From assembly GCA_005881235.1 (NCBI GenBank), contig VBEQ01000157.1:1-27054 (forward strand): a stretch of 27,054 bases of DNA, given 5' to 3'. Shown here in pieces: positions 1 to 8,008 of the stretch. Positions within the stretch are counted from its first letter, which is position 1. Every line of letters starts with the position of its first letter. The translations under genes were made by a program, and so were the position numbers. A model generated the notes under the pieces. It was not told the origin of the DNA. It did no database searches and worked only from the letters and a program-made list of their open reading frames with translations. Origin of the DNA: Chloroflexota bacterium. GTDB taxonomy: Bacteria > Chloroflexota > Dormibacteria > CF-121.

Positions 1-500
1 ACCTGGAGCGCGCCTTCGACGACGCCAAGTACGGGAAAGCCTCGGTGGCACCCTATTCCGACGGCGTGCTGCCCACCATCGTCGATGATTCCCTCGCGCC
101 CGCCGGCAAACACATCATGAGCTGCTTTACCCAGTACGTCCCGGCACACTGGTCGAAGGCACCGCATCGCGAGGAGCTGGAGGCGTACGCCGACCGGGTG
201 GTCGCCGGCTACGAGCGCTTCGCGGACAACTTGCCGGGCGCCATCGAGCACCGGCAGGTGCTCGGGCCTTATGACATGGAGCAGGAATATGGTCTCGTGG
301 GCGGCAACATCATGCACGGCGATCTCACGCTGGACCAGCTGTTTTCCTGGCGGCCGGTGGCCGGCTACGCGGACTACCGGACACCCATCAAGAATCTCTA
401 CCTCTGCGGCTCGGGGACGCATCCCGGCGGCGGCATCAGCGGCATCAACGGCCGCAACGCCTCGCGCGAGATTCTCAAAGACCTGAAGCGACACCGCTAG
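1..500 (+). CDS. FAD-dependent oxidoreductase, phytoene dehydrogenase-like (PYROXD2-type), C-terminal part
   Basis: The reading frame is already open at base 3 and stops with TAG at 498-500, so only the last ~165 residues are present and the N-terminal Rossmann FAD motif is off the window. The visible part fits the C-terminus of phytoene-desaturase/PYROXD2-like amine oxidoreductases. It has GGNIMHGDLTLDQLFSWRP, then a stretch ending in LYLCGSGTHPGGGISGING, the usual C-terminal segment that closes over FAD in this family. Substrate cannot be told; many homologues are not carotenoid enzymes. The next gene starts 5 nt after this stop and the one after overlaps it, so all three are probably co-transcribed. 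The shared job may be oxidation of an amine or polyamine-like compound (inference). Confidence 0.85.
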   Translation, partial: LERAFDDAKYGKASVAPYSDGVLPTIVDDSLAPAGKHIMSCFTQYVPAHWSKAPHREELEAYADRVVAGYERFADNLPGAIEHRQVLGPYDMEQEYGLVGGNIMHGDLTLDQLFSWRPVAGYADYRTPIKNLYLCGSGTHPGGGISGINGRNASREILKDLKRHR

Positions 501-505
501 GGCAA

Positions 506-1495
506 ATGCCAGAGACACCCAACCTCGACGCGCAGGTGAATGGCCCGCAATACCTCGGGCCCGCCACCTTCATGAAAGCCCGTGCGCTCACGGAGCCCGA
601 GGAGCTGGACGGCGTTGCGCCGGACGCCGCGATAGTGGGCGCGCCCTGGGACGACGGCACGACATACCGGCCGGGCGCTCGCTTTGGTCCGCGGGCGGTG
701 CGGGTCGCCAATTACCAACCGCCCAGCTGGCACCTCGATCTGCAGGTCGCGCCCTTCGAGGTGCTCACGGTCGTCGATTACGGCGACGCCGTCTGCTACC
801 CGGGTCTGACCGAGCAGGCCCACGAGGCCATTCGCGCGCGTGTCGCCGAGGTCGCCTCGCGGAAGATCGTGCCCTTCGTCATCGGCGGCGATCACTCGAT
901 CACGTATCCGTCGGCCACCGCCGTAGCCGATGCCTACGGCCGCGGCAAGGTCGGCCTCGTCCATTTCGATGCCCATGCCGACACCGGCAAGAGCACCTGG
1001 GGCAACCTGGCCTCGCACGCCACGCCGATGCGTCGCCTGATCGAGTCCGGCGCCATTCCGGGACGAAACTTCGTCCAGATCGGGCTGCGCGGCTACTGGC
1101 CCGAGCTCGAGACCTTCGAGTGGATGCGGGCCCAGGGGATGCGCTGGCACCTGATGGGCGAGTTGCTCGACCGGGGCGTCGAGACCGTCATCGGGCAGGC
1201 CATCCAGGAGGCGCTCGACGGCCCCGAGTTCATCTACCTCTCGGTCGACATCGATGTCCTCGATCCCGGCTTCGCCCCCGGGACCGGGACGCCGGAACCC
1301 GGCGGGATGCAACCCGCCGATCTGCTCCGAGCCATCCGCAACATCGGACTGCGGACGAAATTGGTCGGAATGGACGTGGTCGAGGTCTCGCCGCCATACG
1401 ATCATGCGGAGATCACGGCTCAGAATGCGAATCGCTGCATACTAGAGGCGATTTCGGCGCTGGCCGTCAAGAAATCTCGAGGAGGGACGCCGTGA
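506..1495 (+). CDS. Agmatinase / ureohydrolase (arginase) family protein
   Basis: This 329-residue protein has the complete binuclear manganese site of the arginase-agmatinase fold: GGDHS with His130, HFDAHAD with Asp155, His157 and Asp159, and SVDID with Asp248 and Asp250. The N-terminal GTTYRPGARFGP motif is more typical of agmatinases and guanidino-acid hydrolases than of true arginases. The family hydrolyses a guanidino group to urea plus an amine. Agmatine, guanidinobutyrate or another guanidine are all possible substrates; sequence alone does not decide. ATG 506 lies 5 nt after the preceding stop, with AGGG just upstream. The TGA at 1493-1495 overlaps the GTG start of the downstream aminotransferase, so translational coupling is likely. 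The amine released here could feed that aminotransferase (inference). Confidence 0.9.
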   Translation: MPETPNLDAQVNGPQYLGPATFMKARALTEPEELDGVAPDAAIVGAPWDDGTTYRPGARFGPRAVRVANYQPPSWHLDLQVAPFEVLTVVDYGDAVCYPGLTEQAHEAIRARVAEVASRKIVPFVIGGDHSITYPSATAVADAYGRGKVGLVHFDAHADTGKSTWGNLASHATPMRRLIESGAIPGRNFVQIGLRGYWPELETFEWMRAQGMRWHLMGELLDRGVETVIGQAIQEALDGPEFIYLSVDIDVLDPGFAPGTGTPEPGGMQPADLLRAIRNIGLRTKLVGMDVVEVSPPYDHAEITAQNANRCILEAISALAVKKSRGGTP

Positions 1496-2862
1496 GCACT
1501 GTTGCCGAGCCCATCGCCACCGAGCGCGTCGTGGAACTGACCGCCCGGGAGGAGGAGCGTTTTCGTTCCAAGCGCCAGCGTTCCGACGAGCTGTGGAAGC
1601 AGGCGAAGCAGTTCATCCCGCGCGGCGTGCCCTCGTCCTTCCAGGACGCGGCGCCGCAGCCGGTCTTCGTCGATCATGGCGAGGGCAGCCGGGTCTGGGA
1701 CGTGGACGGTAACGAGTACGTCGACTTTCACAACGGCTTCGGCGTCATGGTGGTCGGGCATGCCCACCCGCTCATCGTCAAGGCGATCAACGACCGTGCC
1801 GCCCGGGGTACGCATTTCGCGCAGCCCGTGGCCGACGACGCCATCGTCGCCGAGGAGTTGTCGCGCCGCTTCAAGCAGCCGCAGTGGCGCTTCACCAACA
1901 GCGGTACCGAATCGACCCTCGACGCCATTCGGCTGGCGCGCGGCTTTACCGGTCGCGACCGGATCATCAAGATCGAGGCCAGCTACCACGGGCATCACGA
2001 TGCATTGCTGGTCTCCGTCGAGCCCTCCCCAGACCTGATGGGTCCGGCCGACGCTCCCGTATCCGTGCCCTACAGCGCCGGCACGCCGGAGGCCGTGGTT
2101 GACCTCGTCACCGTCGTGCCCTTCAACGACCTTGCCATCCTGGAGCGGACCCTCGACCGGCATCGCGGCGAGGTGGCGGCCATCATCGTCGAACCGGTGA
2201 TGATGAACATCGGCATCGTGCTTCCCGACGAGGGCTACCTGGCCGGTGTGCTCGACCTCGCCCACCGGCATGGGGCGCTGCTGATCTTCGATGAGGTCAA
2301 GACCGGCGCGACCATCGCGGCCGGCGGTGCGACCGAGCGCTTCGGCGTGACGCCCGACCTGGTCGCGCTCGCGAAGGCGATCGGCGGCGGCCTGCCATGC
2401 GGCGCGGTCGGCGGGCGGGCCGACGTGATGGGGACGATCGACGCCCACAAAGTGGTCCAGATCGGCACCTTCAACGGTAACCCGCTGACCATCGCGGCCT
2501 CGAAGACGACCCTGTTGTCGGTGCTGACAGCAGCAGCCTACGCCCACTTCGATGCGCTCGCCGAGGCGCTGGAGGGCGGATTGCGCAAAGTGATGAGCGA
2601 CTATCAGCTCCCCTTCCATCCGATCACGCTGGCGGCGCGCGGTTGCGTGACCTATCGCAAGGAACGTGTCCGCAACTACCGCGACTACCTCACGATCGAC
2701 AAGAAGTACGCCTACCTGTCCTGGCTCTATCAGTGCAATCGCGGCGTGCTGATGGCGCCGGGGGCCGAGGAGAACTGGACGCTCTCGGTCCAGCATTCCG
2801 AGGACGACGTGCTGCGCTACGTCCGCAACTTCGAGGAAATGGCGAAAGACCTGACCGGCTAG
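1492..2862 (+). CDS. Class III PLP-dependent aminotransferase, glutamate-1-semialdehyde aminotransferase-like
   Basis: The product has 456 residues if it starts at GTG 1492, which overlaps the upstream stop as GTGA and follows a good ribosome site (GAGGAGGG, 1480-1487). An open frame extends further upstream but lies inside the agmatinase gene, so I rejected that start. Fold-type I PLP features are clear: NSGTE near residues 136-140, SYHGHHD near 174-180, FDEVK with the pyridine-nitrogen Asp267, and the Schiff-base Lys295 in ALAKAIGGGLP. It resembles HemL but is probably not the haem enzyme: it sits beside a ureohydrolase and an FAD oxidoreductase, which points to amine catabolism. The reaction is likely transamination of an amino compound; the substrate is unknown. 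Confidence 0.88.
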   Translation: MSTVAEPIATERVVELTAREEERFRSKRQRSDELWKQAKQFIPRGVPSSFQDAAPQPVFVDHGEGSRVWDVDGNEYVDFHNGFGVMVVGHAHPLIVKAINDRAARGTHFAQPVADDAIVAEELSRRFKQPQWRFTNSGTESTLDAIRLARGFTGRDRIIKIEASYHGHHDALLVSVEPSPDLMGPADAPVSVPYSAGTPEAVVDLVTVVPFNDLAILERTLDRHRGEVAAIIVEPVMMNIGIVLPDEGYLAGVLDLAHRHGALLIFDEVKTGATIAAGGATERFGVTPDLVALAKAIGGGLPCGAVGGRADVMGTIDAHKVVQIGTFNGNPLTIAASKTTLLSVLTAAAYAHFDALAEALEGGLRKVMSDYQLPFHPITLAARGCVTYRKERVRNYRDYLTIDKKYAYLSWLYQCNRGVLMAPGAEENWTLSVQHSEDDVLRYVRNFEEMAKDLTG

Positions 2863-2866
2863 GAAA

Positions 2867-3886
2867 TTGGGAAGCCGCCCACGACCTCGGTCCATGTTGA
2901 TCGTCGCATCCATCGCCGCCACAGCGGTGTCAGGCTGCGGTTCCACCAGCAACGCCGGCACTCAGGTAGCAACCTCGAGCCCGGGCCGCTCGGCAACGCC
3001 GGCGGCCTCGGCATGCACACCCGGACCGCGCCCTCCCGCGCGGATGGGAGCTGCCATGGCCTACGACGCCGCCACGAAAACGGTCGTGCTCTTCGGCGGC
3101 ATTCGCGGCGACGGCAGCCCGCCGCTGGGCGACACCTGGACCTGGGACGGGTGTCGGTGGATGCAGGCGAGCCCGTCGACATCTCCGCCGGGCCGAAGCT
3201 TTGGCGCGCTGGCGTTCGATGCATCCTCAGGAAAGCTCATCCTGTTTGGCGGCGGATCCGCGAACGCCGATCCTGGTCGCAACGACACCTGGAGCTGGGA
3301 CGGCTCGACCTGGAGACAAGAGCACCCCGCCACCTCGCCCCCCACGCTCTTTCCTGCGCTGATGGCAGACGATCCCGGAAATCACAACGTCGTACTCTTT
3401 GGATTCGGCCTCGATAGCCAGCCGGGCACGTGGACCTGGGATGGCTCGAACTGGACCAAGCACCAGTCTCCAGCACCGCCGTATCGGGGCAATGCTGGTA
3501 TGGCATTTGGCGCCAGGTCGGGCGTGCTACTTTTTGGCGGCCAGCCAGGCGAAACGGATGCGCTCAACGACAGCTGGGTTTGGGATGGCCGCGCATGGAG
3601 CCAGCTGCATCCCGCCACGACACTCCAGGGAGGCGCGGTGTTCATGGCTCATGAGGACGCACGCCACGACGTGCTGTTGGTCGAACACGACGGCACCTGG
3701 ACGTGGACCGGCAGCAATTGGTCGCCGCAACATCCGGCATCGACGCCGCCGTTCCAGCTGTTTCGTTCCATCGCCTACGATGCTGCGCGCGATCGCGTCG
3801 TCCTCTTCGGGGGCAAGTCGCCTGCCAACGATCAACCGACCGACGACACCTGGACCTGGGACGGCGTCAGGTGGTCGCGGGCTTAG
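2867..3886 (+). CDS. Secreted lipoprotein with kelch-like beta-propeller repeats
   Basis: About 339 residues from TTG 2867, or 330 from ATG 2894. The TTG start gives a positively charged n-region before the hydrophobic stretch and lipobox-like VSGC, a better lipoprotein signal, but neither start has a clear ribosome site. A low-complexity Ser/Thr/Pro linker follows. Then come about six repeats of ~45 residues with the pattern MAYD..., VVLFGG, DTWTWDG and W, typical of kelch/galactose-oxidase-like propellers. It should be anchored outside the cytoplasmic membrane; no catalytic residues are visible and the binding partner is unknown. A paralogue lies at 23293-24651. The TAG stop overlaps the TAA stop of the convergent NUDIX gene (3883-3886). 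Confidence 0.8.
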   Translation: MGSRPRPRSMLIVASIAATAVSGCGSTSNAGTQVATSSPGRSATPAASACTPGPRPPARMGAAMAYDAATKTVVLFGGIRGDGSPPLGDTWTWDGCRWMQASPSTSPPGRSFGALAFDASSGKLILFGGGSANADPGRNDTWSWDGSTWRQEHPATSPPTLFPALMADDPGNHNVVLFGFGLDSQPGTWTWDGSNWTKHQSPAPPYRGNAGMAFGARSGVLLFGGQPGETDALNDSWVWDGRAWSQLHPATTLQGGAVFMAHEDARHDVLLVEHDGTWTWTGSNWSPQHPASTPPFQLFRSIAYDAARDRVVLFGGKSPANDQPTDDTWTWDGVRWSRA

Positions 3887-4485
3887 GCGACCGGCACCCG
3901 CGTCAGGTAATCGAAGATCAGCTGCGACCAGGATTCCATGTCCAGGTAATAGCTGCGCATCGCGTCAAGCGGCAGCAGCGCACCGGCCAGCTTGTCCACC
4001 TCGCGGATGGAAATCTCCGGACGGTCGCCTTCGACCAGGAAGATCAGCCCGACGTGCACTCGGCCGACCGGCGTCGTCTGGTCGTTGATCGCTCCGAGCA
4101 GCCGCGTCGAGAAGTGGCCGCTGTAGACCACCTCCTCTTCCCATTCGCGCCGCAACCCGGCGTCGATCGGGTCGGCCGCGCCGGCAACGTCCTCGGGATT
4201 GATGTGCCCACCGACCCCCAGCGAGTAGAGGTGGCGGAGCCGCCGCTCACTCGAGCGGCGCAGCCGGTGCGTCAGGAAGTAGCGTTCGTCATGGCGAAAG
4301 ACGACATAGGGAATGATTTGCGGCTCGGCCGGATCCTCTTCGACCTCGCGCCGCGGGCGAAAGCGGTAGTTTGCGCGCACCCGCGCGAGCAACTCGTCGA
4401 GGCCAGTCGACCGGAAGCCCGTCCATTCGCTGCCGCCAAACAACGTGTCCCTTGGGACGACCAGGACATCCTCGCGCGCGCCCAC
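3883..4485 (-). CDS. NUDIX hydrolase family protein
   Basis: A 200-residue protein starting at GTG (4485-4483). It has a recognisable but loose Nudix box around residues 92-120: GGHINPED, then after an insertion LRREWEEEV, which supplies the RE..EE metal-binding residues. The spacing between the first Gly and the RE pair is longer than the canonical GX5EX7REUXEEXGU, so the exact catalytic register is uncertain. The family hydrolyses nucleoside diphosphates linked to another group; the substrate here is unknown. It lies 34 bp downstream of the anti-sigma gene on the same strand and may be the last gene of that transcript. It converges with the kelch lipoprotein and the two stops overlap. Confidence 0.75.
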   Translation of the reverse strand: MGAREDVLVVPRDTLFGGSEWTGFRSTGLDELLARVRANYRFRPRREVEEDPAEPQIIPYVVFRHDERYFLTHRLRRSSERRLRHLYSLGVGGHINPEDVAGAADPIDAGLRREWEEEVVYSGHFSTRLLGAINDQTTPVGRVHVGLIFLVEGDRPEISIREVDKLAGALLPLDAMRSYYLDMESWSQLIFDYLTRVPVA

Positions 4486-4519
4486 GCGTTGAGTCTAGCG
4501 ATGGATGCCGCCGACAGGG

Positions 4520-5368
4520 TCAGTCGCGATGCTCGTGACGGTCGCCGTCGTCGGTGGGCGTGGCCCGCGGCGTCGGCTTCGGCGTCACCACGGGCGTCGG
4601 GTCCGGCGTGGCCTGCTCGCCGACAACGAGCGTGGGCGGCGTGGCGCTCTCCTGTTGCTCGATCCGATCGAGCTCGTCAACGGCGGCGGCGACAAGTTGC
4701 TTGATGGCGGCGACGTCGTCGTCACGATTCGCATTCTCGCGCTCAACGGCGCCAAGCCTGGCGCGCAGGGCGTGCAGGGCATCCTTGTTGGCTTTCGGCG
4801 TGGTGGGGCTCTTCAGCGACACCGCCACGTCGTCGACCATGATCGTGTAGGCGCGCAGGCTGGACTCGGCGAGCCGAGGTTTGTGGTTGGCGGCCATCGC
4901 CTGCGCCTCCCGGAGCCGCTCACCGGCCTGTTGCAGCTGCACCGAGACTCGATCATTCGCCGCGCTCAGCGCCAGGTGCACATCCTCTTCGAAGAGCTTG
5001 ACCGGATAGAGCGGGTTGTCCGGAAGCGCGGAGGGCGCAGCGAAGGCTGTGGCCGCGGCCGCGAGCACGGCGATCGACGCCACGGCGAAGGCGAGACCCA
5101 CGCGACGATATCCGATGAAGGTTGGAATGCGCAATGTGCGCCGCTGCGGCAGTATGGCCTGAAGCTTGAGCCAGAAGGGGGCAACCGAGGTGGGCGGGGC
5201 GGGCGGAAGGGTGACCAGCAGCAGGTTGAGCTCGCGCACCTCGCGCAGTTCGGCGGCGCAGGCCGCGCATCCGGCGATGTGCCCGTCGATCCGGCGGCGC
5301 TCGTCGGCGGCCAGCATGCCGTCGGCATACGGGATCAGCCAGTCGCGCGCCGTTGCATGACTCAACAT
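4520..5368 (-). CDS. Membrane anti-sigma factor with zinc-finger (ZAS) and DUF5667-like domain
   Basis: A 282-residue protein from ATG 5368, preceded by GAGG. The N-terminus holds the anti-sigma zinc motif H-x3-C-x2-C (His30, Cys34, Cys37). One transmembrane helix lies at about residues 91-110. The outer part begins PDNPLYPVKLFEEDV (~116-130), the hallmark of DUF5667-type domains, followed by long helical segments and a Pro/Thr-rich C-terminal tail from ~245. It sits 37 bp downstream of the ECF sigma factor, so it is almost certainly the cognate anti-sigma factor: the cytoplasmic zinc finger holds the sigma factor and the extracytoplasmic domain senses an envelope signal. The signal is not known. 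Confidence 0.88.
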   Translation of the reverse strand: MLSHATARDWLIPYADGMLAADERRRIDGHIAGCAACAAELREVRELNLLLVTLPPAPPTSVAPFWLKLQAILPQRRTLRIPTFIGYRRVGLAFAVASIAVLAAAATAFAAPSALPDNPLYPVKLFEEDVHLALSAANDRVSVQLQQAGERLREAQAMAANHKPRLAESSLRAYTIMVDDVAVSLKSPTTPKANKDALHALRARLGAVERENANRDDDVAAIKQLVAAAVDELDRIEQQESATPPTLVVGEQATPDPTPVVTPKPTPRATPTDDGDRHEHRD

Positions 5369-5405
5369 TCTGGTTGCGGCCTCTGTTTCCTAAAACGGAC
5401 CGGTT

Positions 5406-6002
5406 TCACCCGGTATTCGCCTCCTCCCCGTACACGAGGTCGCCGAGGCGCTCGCGGAGCAACCGCTTGGCACCGTTGAGCCTCGACATGACCGTCCCCA
5501 GCGGGACGTCGAGCGTCTTCGCGATCTCCTCGTAGCTCAGCTCGCCGAAGGCTTGCAGGGCGATCGTGTCACGGTAGTGTGACGGCAGGCTCGCGATCGC
5601 TTGACGCACCGCTTTCTGCAGGTCATGCCGGGTGGCCACGTCCATAGGATCCGACTCGCGGCTGGCCGGCGGTTGCGCCATGCCATCGAGCGAAACGACC
5701 GGGCGGCGGCGGCGCAGGGCGTCGGTGACGGCGTTCGCCGCCACCCGGTGGAGCCAGTGTTTGAACGGCTTCTCATGCCGGTAGCCGGGAAGGGCCTTGT
5801 AGACCTTGAGGAAGACCTCCTGCGCGACGTCTTCCGCCAGGCTGAGCTCGCCGAGGGCCCGGAAGGCGACGTTGATCACCAGCCGGTGATGACGGATCAC
5901 GAGCTGACGGAAGGCCTCCTGGTCGCCCGCCGCGCTGCGATCGATCAACCGGCGTTCTTCGGCGTCCCCCTCAGGCGAGGGAGCGTCTTCGGCCCTTGCC
6001 AT
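5406..6002 (-). CDS. ECF (extracytoplasmic function) RNA polymerase sigma factor
   Basis: 198 residues from ATG 6002 with GGGAG just upstream. Sigma region 2 covers roughly residues 25-95 and includes DVAQEVFLKVYKAL for core binding and -10 recognition, with KHWLHRVAANAVTDALR behind it. Region 4 covers ~138-182, with LPSHYRDTIAL, the turn SYEEIAKTLDVPLGTV and MSRLNGAKRLL for -35 recognition. There is no region 1 or 3, as expected of the ECF (sigma-70 group 4) class. Together with the downstream zinc-finger membrane protein it forms a standard two-gene signalling unit. The gene begins 45 bp after trpA on the same strand, so it may partly be read through from the trp operon. Targets are unknown. 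Confidence 0.92.
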   Translation of the reverse strand: MARAEDAPSPEGDAEERRLIDRSAAGDQEAFRQLVIRHHRLVINVAFRALGELSLAEDVAQEVFLKVYKALPGYRHEKPFKHWLHRVAANAVTDALRRRRPVVSLDGMAQPPASRESDPMDVATRHDLQKAVRQAIASLPSHYRDTIALQAFGELSYEEIAKTLDVPLGTVMSRLNGAKRLLRERLGDLVYGEEANTG

Positions 6003-6022
6003 CTCCCGACGGTGTGACGCTC

Positions 6023-6045
6023 AATTCCCTCCCCCGCTTGCGCGG
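6023..6045. repeat. Possible degraded copy of a dispersed C/G-rich repeat
   Basis: The short gap between the ECF sigma gene and trpA contains AATTCCCTCCCCCGCTTGCG. This resembles the segment near 11479-11500 inside queG (AATTTCCCTTCCCCGCTCGC), differing at a few bases and one gap. In queG the segment can fold into a hairpin; here the right arm is poorly kept. It may be a remnant of the same repeat family, or chance similarity in GC-rich DNA. Confirmation needs a genome-wide search. Confidence 0.35.
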
Positions 6046-6047
6046 AG

Positions 6048-6833
6048 TCAGGCCAGGGGCCTTAGCCCAGTGAGAAACTCCCGCACCCGGGCCGTTGGGT
6101 CCTCGGGCGACTGGGCGATCGCGTCCAGGAGAGCGCTCGCCACGATCACCCCATCGGCCTTGCCGGTGAGCGCCTCGAGGTGCTCCGGCCGCGAGATGCC
6201 AAACCCGACCACGATCGGCAGGTTGGTGTGTCGCCGCACGAGCTCGATCAGCGGCAGCAGGCCAGGATCCAGCTCCGCGCGCGCCCCCGTCACGCCAGTG
6301 ACGGCGATGCAGTAGATAAATCCGGTCGCAGCCCCGCAGGCCGCGGCGACGCTGGCCTCGCTGCTGGTCGGCGCCACGAAGAACACGAGGTCCAGCTGCG
6401 AGGCGACAGCCGCTTGGCGGAGATCCGCCGATTCGGCGGGGGGAAGATCGGGCACGATCAATCCGTCGACGCCCGCCTCGGATGCCGCCCGACAAAAACG
6501 TTGGAGGCCAAAGGCCAGGATCGGGTTCAGGTAGGTCATGAAGAGGATCGGCGCATCGGTCCTCTTGCGCGCGGCGGTTGCCGCCTCGAGTGCCCGCGCG
6601 ACCGTCGTGCCACCCTTCAAAGCCTGCTGTGAAGCGGCCTGGATGGTGGGACCGTCGGCGAGTGGGTCAGAAAACGGAATGCCGAGCTCGATCGCATCGG
6701 CACCGGAATCGGCGGCGGTCTGGACCAGGGACGGCGTGACGTCGAGCCGGGGATAGCCGACCGTGAGGTAGGCGATCAGGGCCAGGCGCCGCTGCGCGGC
6801 AAGCCGGGCAAACGTCGCCGCGATCCGGCTCAC
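6048..6833 (-). CDS. trpA: Tryptophan synthase alpha subunit
   Basis: 261 residues from GTG 6833. TrpA cleaves indole-3-glycerol phosphate to indole and glyceraldehyde 3-phosphate, passing indole to TrpB. The catalytic Glu49 (DAIELGIPFSDP) and Asp60 (PLADGP) fall at the same numbers as in the well-studied enterobacterial enzyme. The phosphate-binding loop regions around GFIYCIAVTGVTGA and VVGFGISRPEH are kept. It is a full-length (beta/alpha)8 barrel. The GTG overlaps the trpB stop as GTGA, which implies translational coupling and the equal subunit amounts needed for the alpha2-beta2 complex. It is the last trp gene here, followed after 45 bp by the ECF sigma gene. Confidence 0.96.
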   Translation of the reverse strand: MSRIAATFARLAAQRRLALIAYLTVGYPRLDVTPSLVQTAADSGADAIELGIPFSDPLADGPTIQAASQQALKGGTTVARALEAATAARKRTDAPILFMTYLNPILAFGLQRFCRAASEAGVDGLIVPDLPPAESADLRQAAVASQLDLVFFVAPTSSEASVAAACGAATGFIYCIAVTGVTGARAELDPGLLPLIELVRRHTNLPIVVGFGISRPEHLEALTGKADGVIVASALLDAIAQSPEDPTARVREFLTGLRPLA

Positions 6834-8008
6834 CCGTCGCTTGCGCCGCGGACGATGTCGACGTCCTTGTCGCCCCGACCCGAGAGGTTCACGAGTACGA
6901 GGTCCGAAGCAGCGAGCTCAGCCGCCAGCGGCACGGCATACGCAATCGCATGCGAACTCTCCAGCGCCGGGATGATGCCCTCCAACCGCGAGGTCTGATG
7001 GAAGGCCGCGAGCGCCTGCTCGTCGGTGACGCTCACGTACTCGGCGCGATGCTGGTCGTGGAGGAAGGCGTGCTCCGGACCGACTCCGGGATAGTCGAGG
7101 CCCGCCGAGATGGAATGCGTTGCCATCACCTGGCCGTCGTCGTCCTGCAACAGGTAGCTGAACGAGCCGTGCAGCACGCCGGGACGGCCGCCGACGATGG
7201 AGGCCGCGTGCGCCCCGCTGTCGAGCCCACGTCCGGCCGCCTCAACCCCGACCAGGCGGACCGGGTCGTCATAGAAGGGCGCAAAGATTCCGATGGCATT
7301 GCTGCCGCCGCCGACGCAGGCCACCACCACCGCCGGCAGCCGACCGGTTTCGGTGAGCATCTGCGCCCGGGCCTCGCGTCCGATCACCGACTGAAACTCG
7401 CGCACCATCAAGGGGTAGGGATGCGGCCCGACCGCCGATCCGATCACGTAGTGCGTGGTGCGAACGTTCGTCACCCAGTCGCGGATCGCCTCGTTGGTCG
7501 CGTCCTTGAGGGTCTTGCTGCCACTCTCGACCGGCGTGACCGTGGCGCCGAGCAAGCGCATCTTGTACACGTTGGTCGCCTGGCGCGCCATGTCGTCGAC
7601 GCCCATGTAGACCTCACATGGGAGGCCGAACTTGGCGCAGACGGTGGCGACCGCGACACCGTGCTGGCCGGCGCCCGTCTCGGCGATGATGCGGCGCTTG
7701 CCCATGCGGCGGGCGAGCAGCACCTGCCCCAGCGCATTGTTGATCTTGTGCGCCCCCGTGTGGCAGAGATCCTCGCGTTTGAACCAGATCTCGGCGCCAC
7801 CCGCCTGCTCCGTGAGCCGGTCGGCGCGGTACACAGGTGTCGGCCGGCCACTGAAGGTCCGCGAGAGATACTCGAACTCGTGCCGAAAGCCGTCGTCCTT
7901 GAGCGCGGCCTCGAACGCCGCCGCCAGCTCGTCGACGGCGGCCATCAGCGTCTCCGGGATGTACTGCCCACCGTATTTCCCGTAGCGGCCCTGCATCGTT
8001 TCCTTCAT
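6830..8008 (-). CDS. trpB: Tryptophan synthase beta subunit
   Basis: 392 residues from ATG 8008-8006, chosen because this ATG overlaps the trpF stop as ATGA and the protein then starts at the usual family position; the open frame reaching further upstream lies inside trpF. TrpB condenses indole and serine to tryptophan using PLP. Lys88 in HTGAHKINNALGQ is the Schiff-base residue, Glu110 in AETGAGQHG the catalytic acid, and GGGSNAIG binds the cofactor phosphate. The C-terminal LSGRGDKD is also kept. It overlaps trpA by 4 nt. It matches the common TrpB1 type that partners TrpA; nothing looks unusual. Confidence 0.97.
   Translation of the reverse strand: MKETMQGRYGKYGGQYIPETLMAAVDELAAAFEAALKDDGFRHEFEYLSRTFSGRPTPVYRADRLTEQAGGAEIWFKREDLCHTGAHKINNALGQVLLARRMGKRRIIAETGAGQHGVAVATVCAKFGLPCEVYMGVDDMARQATNVYKMRLLGATVTPVESGSKTLKDATNEAIRDWVTNVRTTHYVIGSAVGPHPYPLMVREFQSVIGREARAQMLTETGRLPAVVVACVGGGSNAIGIFAPFYDDPVRLVGVEAAGRGLDSGAHAASIVGGRPGVLHGSFSYLLQDDDGQVMATHSISAGLDYPGVGPEHAFLHDQHRAEYVSVTDEQALAAFHQTSRLEGIIPALESSHAIAYAVPLAAELAASDLVLVNLSGRGDKDVDIVRGASDG

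Noticed and set aside
1120..1491. Upstream extension of the class III aminotransferase
   Set aside because: It overlaps the agmatinase gene and has no similarity to the family; GTG 1492 has a ribosome site.
1420..2961. Long open frame on the minus strand across the aminotransferase
   Set aside because: It is antisense to a gene with full PLP motifs, shows no family pattern itself, and is His/Arg-rich in the way mirror frames of GC-rich genes are.
3703..4704. Plus-strand open frame across the NUDIX and anti-sigma genes
   Set aside because: It is antisense to two genes with clear motifs; the composition is that of a mirror frame.
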